In this document: in pieces, positions 1 through 5,785 of the stretch
Layout of the letters: every line of letters begins with the position of its first letter
Position numbering within the stretch: position 1 is the stretch's first letter
DNA from: CAYGHG01 sp964349515
Lineage (GTDB): Bacteria > Oederibacteriota > PGYV01 > CAYGHG01
Assembly (NCBI GenBank): GCA_964349515.1
Contig: CAYGHG010000138.1
Location: 1-5,801 of the forward strand
Length of the DNA stretch: 5,801 nucleotides
Reading direction: 5' to 3'
The notes under the pieces: model-generated
The model's database searches: none
Seen by the model: the letters and a program-made list of their open reading frames with translations, nothing else
Told to the model about the DNA's origin: nothing
Translations under genes and position numbers: made by a program

Positions 1-30
1 AGCTTATAGCTTAACTACAATCCCCCCTGC

Positions 31-52
31 CCCCCTTTCCGAACAAAGGGGG
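31..52. repeat. GC-rich inverted repeat in the 3' flank of serA
   Basis: CCCCCTTT (31-38) and AAAGGGGG (45-52) form a perfect 8-bp inverted repeat around the 6-nt loop CCGAAC. A second C-run lies at 22-27, and CTTAA at 10-14 is mirrored by TTAAG at 53-57. No T-run follows the stem on either strand, so it does not look like an intrinsic terminator. C-run/G-run palindromes of this kind often occur as dispersed intergenic repeats in bacteria, but only one copy is visible here, so repeat-family membership is inference. I see nothing else in positions 1-76. Confidence 0.4.
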
Positions 53-76
53 TTAAGACAATAACGGCTGCCAAAT

Positions 77-109
77 AAAAAAGGGGCCTTTTTACAAGGC
101 CCCTTTTTT
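77..109 (-). terminator. Intrinsic terminator of the aminotransferase-serA operon
   Basis: This is a perfect 14-bp stem (77-90 with 96-109) with a 5-nt loop. Its core is AAGGGGCCTT paired with AAGGCCCCTT, flanked by A6 and T6. Read on the minus strand it ends in a T-run, 11 nt past the serA stop codon, as expected for a Rho-independent terminator. The symmetric A/T flanks mean it could also stop transcription arriving on the plus strand from outside the window. Confidence 0.93.
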
Positions 110-119
110 ACCGTTTTTC

Positions 120-1703
120 TTACAGCGTTATGAACTTTATCTCTATGACATCCGCCACGTTTTTTATGGATTCAATTACATCTGCGGGAACGTCGTCGTC
201 AACAGAGATGATACCCATCGCGACCTTTTCCTCTTTGCAGCGGCCCACGTCAAACGAAGCTATGTTTATCTTCTTTTCCCCGAGTATCGTGCCTACCCTG
301 CCTATGATGCCCGGTTTGTCCATGTTCTTGTAGGCTATCATATACTTATCGGGCGCGATCTCGAGCTCAAAGTTGTCAATCTTTACTATGCGGGCTTCTT
401 TTGTAACGGACAATATCCCGAATACCTTTCTCTTTTCCTTGTCGGTTTCTATCGTCACGCTTATCAGATTCGGGAAATTGCTCTTAACGTCGGTGGTTTT
501 GTGCACCACGTCTATCCCGCGCTCGGCGGCGAGCAGTTTGGCGTTCACGTAGTTAACCCCCGGCCCTACCGCAGGCAACAGCACTCCCTTGATCGCGGCT
601 ATGTTCATTATCTTCATGTCGTAGTTTAACGCCTCTCCGCTGTACTCTATGATCATCCGCTTTATCGTGCCGTCCACAAGCTGGGCTATGAAGCATCCAA
701 GCTTTTCGTTTAGGTTGAGGTAAGGCTGCATCTCTTTGAGAAGCTCGGGGTCAATCGCGGGTATGTTGACCGCGTTTTTCACCATACCGCCCTTTAAGGC
801 CTCCAGTACCTGCTCCACTATGCCTGTTCCCACTTTTTCCTGCGCTTCAACCGTTGATGCTCCCAGGTGCGGCGTCAGGATAATGTTGTCAAGCTCCAGC
901 AGGGGGCTGTCAAAAGGGGGTTCCTTGTCAAACACGTCAAGCGCGGCCTTTTGTATCCTGCCCTCTTTTAGCGCTTCGTAGAGATCCTGTTCGTTTATTA
1001 TCCCGCCGCGGGCGCAGTTAATCAGAATCACATTTTTTTTCATGGTCTCCATCTGTGCTTTTCCTATCAGATCCTTAGTGTCCTTGTTTTTTGGTATGTG
1101 AAGCGTGATGATGTCGGCAGTCTTAAACAGCTCTGCAAGGGACATTATCTCTATCCCCATCTCCTCGGCCCTTTCTTTTGTTACAAAAGGGTCAAAACCT
1201 ATAATCTTCATTCCGAAAGAGGACATTCTTTTTGCCACTTCCGCGCCTATTCTTCCCAGCCCCACAACTCCGAGCGTCTTGCCGTAGAGTTCTATGCCTG
1301 TGAGCTTGCTCCTGTCCCATTTTTTCGCTTTCAGCGAGCCGTGTGCCTGAGGCGTATTTCTGGCTGCGGCCATTATAAGCGCTATGGTCTGCTCGCAGGT
1401 GGAGAGGGTATTGGCGTCAGGCGTATTCATGACTATCACGCCCTTCTGGCTGGCCGCGGGGATGTCAACATTGTCAACGCCCACGCCGGCGCGGCCGATT
1501 ATTTTCAGCCGTGTTGTTTTTTCAAGAACCTTTGCCGTAACAGTGGTGCCGCTTCTTATGATAAGCGCGTCGTAATTGCAAAGCTCCTCGGCGAGCTGCT
1601 CCTCAGTCAATCCCGTCTTTACCGTGTACTCCACACCCTTGTCTTTTTCCAAAAGCGCAAGCGCGTCATCGGCCAGTTTGTCGCTGATCAGTATCTTGTT
1701 CAT
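120..1703 (-). CDS. serA: D-3-phosphoglycerate dehydrogenase, long form with ACT domain
   Basis: SerA oxidises 3-phosphoglycerate to 3-phosphohydroxypyruvate with NAD+, the first committed step of phosphorylated serine synthesis in the cytoplasm. The protein has 527 residues, matching the long family form (about 525-530) rather than the roughly 410-residue E. coli form. The substrate-binding domain covers about 1-98 and 290-315. The Rossmann domain between has the dinucleotide motif GLGRIG (148-153) and Asp171, the acidic residue expected for NAD preference. The catalytic residues are Arg232 in NCARGG, Glu261 in DKEPP and His279 in TPHLGAST. An intervening ASB-type domain follows (about 318-445), then a C-terminal ACT domain (about 455-527, with KPGIIGRVG), the usual site of serine feedback. 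The start is supported by AGGAGG at 1713-1718, 9 nt upstream. It lies 40 nt after the aminotransferase stop with no terminator between, so the two genes are probably co-transcribed. All key residues are present. Confidence 0.97.
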   Translation of the reverse strand: MNKILISDKLADDALALLEKDKGVEYTVKTGLTEEQLAEELCNYDALIIRSGTTVTAKVLEKTTRLKIIGRAGVGVDNVDIPAASQKGVIVMNTPDANTLSTCEQTIALIMAAARNTPQAHGSLKAKKWDRSKLTGIELYGKTLGVVGLGRIGAEVAKRMSSFGMKIIGFDPFVTKERAEEMGIEIMSLAELFKTADIITLHIPKNKDTKDLIGKAQMETMKKNVILINCARGGIINEQDLYEALKEGRIQKAALDVFDKEPPFDSPLLELDNIILTPHLGASTVEAQEKVGTGIVEQVLEALKGGMVKNAVNIPAIDPELLKEMQPYLNLNEKLGCFIAQLVDGTIKRMIIEYSGEALNYDMKIMNIAAIKGVLLPAVGPGVNYVNAKLLAAERGIDVVHKTTDVKSNFPNLISVTIETDKEKRKVFGILSVTKEARIVKIDNFELEIAPDKYMIAYKNMDKPGIIGRVGTILGEKKINIASFDVGRCKEEKVAMGIISVDDDVPADVIESIKNVADVIEIKFITL

Positions 1704-1743
1704 AAAAGTGTACCTCCTGTTTTTTGAGTCCCTTGAGCCCGTA

Positions 1744-2895
1744 CTAAAACCCCTCCATCAGTGTTTCCATCGTCTTTGTCACGCCTTTGCCCAGCTCTAT
1801 TTTCGCGCCGAGTTCTTTTAACGCCATCTCAGTCGCCGCCATTCCGATTATAGGGTCAAACCTGTCTGTGTATCCCAGTGTCCCTATTCTGAATATTTTT
1901 CCCTCCATTTTCAGCTGCCCGCCCGCCATTGATATCCCGTAATCATCACGGAGTTTTTTCATCAGCGCCTTGCCGTCAACGCCTTCAGGCACCACAACAG
2001 ATGTCAAAACCACAGCCGGATTTTCCTTTGCAAAGAGTTCAAGGCCGAGGGCCTTTATTCCCTCGCGCACCGCTTTTGCGAGTTTGGCGTGGCGTTCCCA
2101 CACCTTTTCATTTGTCTCTTCTTTTATGAGCCTCAGGGCAATATTGAGCTGCATGATGAGCGACACAGCCGAGGTCCACGGCGTATCCGGCATTTTTTCC
2201 TTGGTAAGGGATTTCTCGTACCTCTTCAGGTCAAAGTAAAATTTCGGGGTTTTGTTTGCCTCTATCACCTTCCATGCCTTTTCCGAACAGGATACAAAAG
2301 CAAGCCCCGGAGGAATCATCAGCCCCTTCTGCGAACCCACGACTATTATGTCGGCTTTCCACGCGTCCATATAAAAAGGCTGCGCGCCTATGCCGCTGAT
2401 GCCGTCAACCACGAGAAGCGCCTTGTGGTTTTCAGTCAGTTTCCCTATTGCCTCTATGTCATTGTAAACGCCTGTGGAGGTCTCATTCAGCTGCAAAAAC
2501 AGCCCGACAGCGTCCGGGTTCTCATCAAGCTTTTTTTTAATTTCTTCCGGCTTTAAAGCATAGCCCCACTCGGCGGTGATTTTTACTATGTTGGCGCCAT
2601 AGGCTTTGCCGAGGTTTTCCCACCTGTCGCCGAAAGCCCCTATGGAGCCTACTATTATTTTATCCCCCGGCGAGACTATGTTTGCCATCGCGGCTTCCAT
2701 GGCGCCTGTGCCTGAAGAGGCCATCAGATAAACATTGCGCTCCGTGCCGAGCACGTATTTCATATTATCAAGAGCTTCTGCCAGAATCTTTCTGAACTGA
2801 GGTGTTCTGTGATGCATTACGGGCCTTGCGCCCTCCACCAGTACTTCAGGTGGTACTTCTGTAGGTCCCGGTGCCATGATGTATTTCTTTTTCAT
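1744..2895 (-). CDS. Class V aminotransferase, serine-pyruvate/alanine-glyoxylate type; probable phosphoserine aminotransferase
   Basis: This 383-residue PLP enzyme belongs to fold type I, class V (SGAT/AGT branch), not the SerC branch. It opens with the family signature APGPTEVPPEVL (8-19). Visible sites are the cofactor-phosphate loop ASSGTGAMEAA (59-69), Asp164 in VVDGISG for the pyridine nitrogen, the Schiff-base Lys190 in GSQKGLMIPPG, and Arg336 in FRIGTLG, which probably holds the substrate carboxylate. The length is normal and no residue looks lost. Relatives act on serine, alanine, glyoxylate or pyruvate, and an archaeal homologue (M. jannaschii MJ0959) was reported to accept phosphoserine. 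Since serA follows directly, I infer that it converts 3-phosphohydroxypyruvate plus an amino donor (glutamate or alanine) to phosphoserine. Serine-glyoxylate or serine-pyruvate transamination remains possible. The start is fixed by AAGGAGG at 2902-2908, 6 nt from the ATG. The stop is TAG. It is the first gene of the operon. Confidence 0.92.
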   Translation of the reverse strand: MKKKYIMAPGPTEVPPEVLVEGARPVMHHRTPQFRKILAEALDNMKYVLGTERNVYLMASSGTGAMEAAMANIVSPGDKIIVGSIGAFGDRWENLGKAYGANIVKITAEWGYALKPEEIKKKLDENPDAVGLFLQLNETSTGVYNDIEAIGKLTENHKALLVVDGISGIGAQPFYMDAWKADIIVVGSQKGLMIPPGLAFVSCSEKAWKVIEANKTPKFYFDLKRYEKSLTKEKMPDTPWTSAVSLIMQLNIALRLIKEETNEKVWERHAKLAKAVREGIKALGLELFAKENPAVVLTSVVVPEGVDGKALMKKLRDDYGISMAGGQLKMEGKIFRIGTLGYTDRFDPIIGMAATEMALKELGAKIELGKGVTKTMETLMEGF

Positions 2896-2901
2896 ATTAT
2901 G

Positions 2902-2908
2902 CCTCCTT
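2902..2908 (-). promoter_or_regulatory. Strong Shine-Dalgarno of the aminotransferase gene
   Basis: The minus strand reads AAGGAGG, 6 nt before the ATG at 2895. This is a full-strength ribosome binding site that decides the start. It lies directly next to the downstream CRP/FNR-like palindrome (2910-2925). Confidence 0.85.
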
Positions 2909-2909
2909 A

Positions 2910-2925
2910 TGTGATTTTTTTCACT
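2910..2925. promoter_or_regulatory. CRP/FNR-family-like operator, downstream site
   Basis: TGTGA-TTTTTT-TCACT on the plus strand matches the TGTGA-N6-TCACA form of the CRP/FNR superfamily at nine of ten half-site positions. It agrees with the upstream site (2996-3011) at 13 of 16 bases. Its centre lies about 13-17 bp downstream of the expected transcription start, a place where a bound protein would normally block transcription. In RNA the same bases could form a weak 4-bp hairpin. The regulator is unknown and binding is inferred. Confidence 0.5.
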
Positions 2926-2937
2926 TGATGTGGTAAA

Positions 2938-2965
2938 AGTATATCAGAATTTTTCTCTTAGTCAA
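2938..2965 (-). promoter_or_regulatory. Sigma70-type promoter of the aminotransferase-serA operon
   Basis: On the minus strand, -35 TTGACT (2960-2965, 5 of 6 to consensus) and -10 TATACT (2938-2943, 5 of 6) are separated by 16 bp. The bases TGA directly before the -10 give an extended -10. The transcription start is expected near 2930-2934, leaving a leader of about 35-39 nt, too short for a riboswitch. An AT-rich tract (2967-2984, including the palindrome ATTTTAAAAT) lies directly upstream of the -35 and could act as an UP element. Confidence 0.82.
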
Positions 2966-2995
2966 GTATTATTTTAAAATATTGAGGTATTATGG

Positions 2996-3011
2996 TGTGA
3001 AATATTTCACT
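2996..3011. promoter_or_regulatory. CRP/FNR-family-like operator, upstream site
   Basis: TGTGA-AATATT-TCACT contains a perfect 14-bp palindrome, GTGAAATATTTCAC (2997-3010). The form fits the TGTGA-N6-TCACA recognition pattern of CRP-like regulators, including HcpR-type members. Its centre is about 70-73 bp upstream of the expected start of the aminotransferase promoter, compatible with class I activation. The nearly identical second site lies 86 bp away, centre to centre. Which regulator binds, if any, cannot be told from the window. Confidence 0.58.
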
Positions 3012-3023
3012 ATCATAGTTGTT

Positions 3024-3052
3024 AAAAAAGCCCCGTGTTATCGGGGCTTTTT
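3024..3052 (-). terminator. Intrinsic terminator of the kinase-regulator unit
   Basis: The stem GCCCCG/CGGGGC (3030-3035 with 3042-3047) is extended by five A-T pairs and has a 6-nt loop. On the minus strand it is followed by a run of six T. It begins one base after the response-regulator stop codon, so it ends that unit and insulates the serine operon promoter. The A/T symmetry makes it potentially bidirectional. Confidence 0.93.
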
Positions 3053-3053
3053 A

Positions 3054-3467
3054 TTATCTGTTTTTCTTGTCTTCCACTATTTTCTTTCTCATCTCCACTT
3101 TTTCAAATATCTCTTCCACCTTTTCTATGAGCCTCGCCGGTGAAAAAGGTTTTACTATATAAGCATCTGCCCCTGATTTAAAGCCTTTTTCTATGTCTGT
3201 TATCTGCCCCTTGGCTGTGAGCAGTATTATCGGAGTTGATGTGATTGCTTTTTCCTGTTTTAAAACCCTTGTGGTTTCAAGCCCGTCCATTTCAGGCATC
3301 ATAACGTCCAGTATTATCAGGTCAGGGTTCACTTTGCCCACCAGTTCCACCGCTTCCCTGCCGTTTGATGCGGTAAACACCTGAAACTCGTCCGAGAGTG
3401 TATCCTGAAGCGCGGAAAGTATGAAAGGCTCGTCGTCCGCAACCACTATTTTTTTCTTATCTGCCAT
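3054..3467 (-). CDS. Single-domain response regulator (CheY-like receiver)
   Basis: This 137-residue cytoplasmic protein consists of one receiver domain (about 5-123) and a short charged tail rich in Lys and Glu. The acidic pocket is Asp11-Asp12, the phospho-acceptor is Asp54 in LDVMMPEMDG, the switch threonine is Thr84 in LLTAKG, the aromatic switch is Tyr103, and the conserved lysine is Lys106 in VKPF. There is no DNA-binding, enzymatic or other output domain, so it must signal by protein contact or pass phosphate in a relay. The ATG lies one base beyond the stop codon of the upstream kinase gene. Its Shine-Dalgarno (AAGGAGGAG) is formed by the last kinase codons, which points to translational coupling and makes the kinase the likely phosphodonor. 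The physiological output is unknown. Confidence 0.95.
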   Translation of the reverse strand: MADKKKIVVADDEPFILSALQDTLSDEFQVFTASNGREAVELVGKVNPDLIILDVMMPEMDGLETTRVLKQEKAITSTPIILLTAKGQITDIEKGFKSGADAYIVKPFSPARLIEKVEEIFEKVEMRKKIVEDKKNR

Positions 3468-3468
3468 T

Positions 3469-5628
3469 TTACTCCTCCTTGATTTTTGGCTTTACTTTGG
3501 GTATCGTAAAACTGAATTCGCTTCCCTTTCCAAACTCGCTCTTTATGTCAAGAGCGCCGTTGTGAAGCTCTATTATGTATTTCACTATCGGCAGCCCTAT
3601 TCCCGTGCCGCTGATTTTTTTGACCATCGCGCTCTCAACGCGGAAGAACTTGTCAAAAACCTTCGGCAGGTCCTCTTTTGTGATTCCCATGCCGTGATCC
3701 CGCACCGCCACGTTCAGATTGTCGATGTCTTCCGTCATTATTATCTCTACATCCCCGCCCTCGGGCGAGTACTTAATGGCATTTGAAAGCAGGTTTGTCA
3801 TAACCTGTATCATTTTATTGCGGTCAAAAAGTATTATCTCACTTTTGTCAGGGAGTGTCAAAATTATTTTATGTTTGTCGGAAGATGAGAGGTAAGTTTC
3901 GTGCACTCCCTTTAAAAGGTCCCTCATATCCATCTCTTCAAGCGACAGGCTCAGGCCCTTGCCCGACTCAATCCTGGAGAGGTCAAGCAGGTCTCCGATC
4001 AGAGCGCCTAAACGCTGGGTTTCCTTGTTTATGATAGAGGCGTAATTTTTCACCTTCTCGGCATCCATATTGCGCACCATCATCAGCTCCGAGTATGCCT
4101 GTATGGGGGTAAGGGGCGTGCGGAGCTCGTGCGAGACCATGTTTAAGAATTCAGATTTCATCTTATCCAGTTCTTTTATCTCGGTCACATCCCTCATAAC
4201 AGCCACGCAGCCGGCCGCCTCTTTCTTTTCGTCAACTATGGGGGTAAACACGGCCGCAAAAATGTGTTCGCGCTCGCCGAGTATGATTTTAAGCTCGTTT
4301 TTCATCGGGCTCTTGGAGTGCAGCACCGCCTCAACATTTGATATTACATCCGCGTTTTTTATGACGCCGGCCAGCTCCGCGTCGGTGGTTTCCACTTTTT
4401 CTATGTTAAATATGTTCCGCGCCACCCTGTTTAACATTACTATCCGCCTGCCGCGGCTTACCGCGAGGACGGCGTCCTGCATTGACTGGACTATTGACTC
4501 TATTCTGAGCTTTTCTATTGAAAGATTTATGTTTGCTTCCTTTAATTCCTTGTTTAACTGCTCCGCCCTCTCCTCCAGGTGCTCGTAGAGGTTTGTGTTT
4601 TCTATGGCGATAGCCGCCTGCGAGGCCAGAGCCTCCAGAAATTTTATCTCGCTTTTGTTAAAGCTGTCGGAGCCTATCTTGTTTAAAACCTGCACCACGC
4701 CTATCGTCTGGTTCCTGACCTTTAAAGGCACGCATATAACAGAACGGGTTATGAACTGCGTCTGCTCGTCCACCCTGCGGGCAAAGCGCGGGTCTTTTGC
4801 CACATCCGGAACCAGCAGGGACTCGCCCGTATATGCCACCCAGCCGGCGATGCCCTCCCCCATTTTCAGCCTTATCTTTTTTACCTCATCTTCCTTTGGG
4901 CCCGTTGCTATTTCAAAAAAGAGCTCGTTTTTGGCGCTGTCTATCAAAAAGACCGAAGAAGCCTCAGCCTGCATGACTTTCTCCGCGGACTGCATTATTA
5001 TTTTCAGAAGTTCTTCCAGGTTTCTGGTGGAGTTGATGATGATGGAGGCTTCCATAAGCGCGCTCATCTTGGCCAGGTCCTCTTCCTTTTGCTTGTTGGC
5101 CATCTGCGTTATGTATTCCTGCACGGAGAGCTCAATTACTATGTTAAAGAGGTCAACTATCAGGTCAGCCAGCCCCGCGAGCCTGTCTTCGGGAAACCTT
5201 GCCATTTCAGAGTATGCTTTTAACAGAAGTGTTTTATCAACGCCGGCTTCCGCCGCCAGCCCCTCGGCCATTTTTAGGTCCGGCGCGGTTTCTTTGAGGC
5301 CTATGAGAATGTAGAATTTTTTTCCGTAAAAATAGGTGGTGGCACAGTAGTAAGAACAGTCTGCGTAAGGGGTTATGAATTTTCTGTCTTTGACCAGTTT
5401 TTCAGGGGTGATTTCCGCTATCTCGCGGCCCTTGTCGGTGGACGTAAGCAGGGCATAAAAATCGGTAAAGTTGCTCTCCGGGGTGTTGATCTTGCCGTCT
5501 TCGCTCAATACTTTGACCGCTATCCCAAGATCTTTGGCAAACTTGTACTGTATTCCCTCCCATACACGTATGTTAAAAAGCCTGGAGGTGTCTACCGCAG
5601 TTTCCCTTTCATTCATCCACTCGTCCAT
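3469..5628 (-). CDS. Soluble sensor histidine kinase: PocR-like, GAF, PAS, HisKA, HATPase
   Basis: This 719-residue kinase autophosphorylates on His and probably passes phosphate to the receiver protein encoded directly downstream. Residues about 18-115 resemble a PocR-type ligand-binding domain (start near IQYKFAKDLGIAVKV, then SEDGK and SNFTDFYALL), with a Cys pair in CSYYC (91-95). A GAF domain follows (about 185-345; GEGIAGWVAYTGE, and the end motif SQAAIAIENTNLY). Next come a coiled-coil stretch (about 346-378), a PAS domain (about 375-485), HisKA with phospho-acceptor His500 in SHELRTPLTP, and HATPase_c (about 600-712). The ATPase has N box NLLSNAIKYSP (612-622), G1 DHGMGI (644-649), F box FDKFF and G2 GTGIGLPI (674-681). 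No signal peptide or transmembrane helix is seen, so it should sense a cytoplasmic cue. The start ATG follows a modest AAGAGGG site; Met5 is an alternative. No catalytic residue is missing. The ligand is unknown. Confidence 0.94.
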   Translation of the reverse strand: MDEWMNERETAVDTSRLFNIRVWEGIQYKFAKDLGIAVKVLSEDGKINTPESNFTDFYALLTSTDKGREIAEITPEKLVKDRKFITPYADCSYYCATTYFYGKKFYILIGLKETAPDLKMAEGLAAEAGVDKTLLLKAYSEMARFPEDRLAGLADLIVDLFNIVIELSVQEYITQMANKQKEEDLAKMSALMEASIIINSTRNLEELLKIIMQSAEKVMQAEASSVFLIDSAKNELFFEIATGPKEDEVKKIRLKMGEGIAGWVAYTGESLLVPDVAKDPRFARRVDEQTQFITRSVICVPLKVRNQTIGVVQVLNKIGSDSFNKSEIKFLEALASQAAIAIENTNLYEHLEERAEQLNKELKEANINLSIEKLRIESIVQSMQDAVLAVSRGRRIVMLNRVARNIFNIEKVETTDAELAGVIKNADVISNVEAVLHSKSPMKNELKIILGEREHIFAAVFTPIVDEKKEAAGCVAVMRDVTEIKELDKMKSEFLNMVSHELRTPLTPIQAYSELMMVRNMDAEKVKNYASIINKETQRLGALIGDLLDLSRIESGKGLSLSLEEMDMRDLLKGVHETYLSSSDKHKIILTLPDKSEIILFDRNKMIQVMTNLLSNAIKYSPEGGDVEIIMTEDIDNLNVAVRDHGMGITKEDLPKVFDKFFRVESAMVKKISGTGIGLPIVKYIIELHNGALDIKSEFGKGSEFSFTIPKVKPKIKEE
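3470..3478 (-). promoter_or_regulatory. Shine-Dalgarno of the response regulator, inside the kinase 3' end
   Basis: The minus strand reads AAGGAGGAG-TAA-A-ATG. The final Lys-Glu-Glu codons of the kinase serve as the ribosome binding site of the regulator gene, and the kinase stop sits just before the regulator start. This layout favours reinitiation or coupled translation. The approximate core is given; the stop codon occupies 3469-3471. Confidence 0.8.
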
Positions 5629-5630
5629 TT

Positions 5631-5646
5631 AACCCTCTTAAAGGTT
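5631..5646 (-). promoter_or_regulatory. Weak hairpin covering the kinase Shine-Dalgarno
   Basis: On the minus strand AACCTT (5646-5641) can pair with AGGGTT (5636-5631), including one T-G pair, across a 4-nt loop. The 3' arm contains the GAGG that serves as the ribosome binding site for the ATG at 5628, with 5 nt of spacing. Such pairing could lower kinase translation. The stem is short and AT-rich, so a regulatory role is only a suggestion. No T-run follows, so it is not a terminator. Confidence 0.25.
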
Positions 5647-5669
5647 TTTTAACTGCACGTAATATATAG

Positions 5670-5746
5670 TGGTGGGCGCGACTGGACTCGAACCAGTGAC
5701 TTCCATCGTGTGAGGATGGCACTCTAACCAACTGAGTTACGTGCCC
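5670..5746 (-). tRNA. tRNA-Val (anticodon CAC)
   Basis: This 77-nt gene includes an encoded CCA (5672-5670) and discriminator A. The four arms can be read as follows: acceptor GGGCACG/CGCGCCC, D stem ACTC/GAGT with GG in the loop, anticodon stem CCATC/GATGG with loop CTCACAC, 5-nt variable loop, and T stem ACTGG/CCAGT with loop TTCGAGT. The anticodon CAC (5712-5710) reads the Val codon GUG. One oddity is that the acceptor stem has an A5-C68 mismatch (positions 5742 and 5678) where a G-C pair would be expected; all other stem pairs are intact. It lies 41 nt upstream of the histidine kinase gene with no terminator between them. Confidence 0.95.
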
Positions 5747-5756
5747 ACTAAAATAC

Positions 5757-5785
5757 ATTTTACAACCGCACATATTAAAGTTCAA
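5757..5785 (-). promoter_or_regulatory. Sigma70-type promoter of tRNA-Val (and possibly kinase-regulator)
   Basis: On the minus strand, -35 TTGAAC (5780-5785, 4 of 6) and -10 TAAAAT (5757-5762, 5 of 6) are separated by exactly 17 bp. The mature tRNA 5' end lies 10 nt past the -10, so the leader would be only a few nucleotides, typical of tRNA genes. No terminator separates the tRNA from the kinase, so this may also drive the signalling genes. I see nothing further in 5786-5801. Confidence 0.72.

Noticed and set aside
31..52. Second intrinsic terminator after serA
   Set aside because: The stem is good, but neither strand has a T-run after it, and a full terminator already lies at 77-109.
1098..1727. 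Open frame of 209 codons on the plus strand
   Set aside because: It lies fully opposite serA, whose catalytic motifs are all in frame on the other strand. The translation shows no recognisable domain and no convincing ribosome binding site.
2089..2556. Open frame of 155 codons on the plus strand
   Set aside because: It is antisense to the aminotransferase core, including the PLP-lysine region, and its sequence looks like a random reverse-frame translation.
2971..2980. Palindrome ATTTTAAAAT as a separate operator
   Set aside because: It is a low-complexity AT tract directly upstream of the -35, better explained as an UP-like element.
4070..4588. Open frame of 172 codons on the plus strand
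   Set aside because: It is antisense to the kinase PAS-HisKA region, is Ser- and Thr-rich, has no motif, and no promoter or ribosome binding site was seen.
4595..5314. Open frame of 239 codons on the plus strand
   Set aside because: It is antisense to the GAF and N-terminal part of the histidine kinase. Its Ser- and Cys-rich composition is typical of a shadow frame and no family motif is seen.
5663..5669. TATATA-like -10 element for a separate kinase promoter
   Set aside because: The AT-rich stretch after the tRNA could serve as a -10, but the only -35 at suitable spacing is a poor match inside the tRNA T loop.
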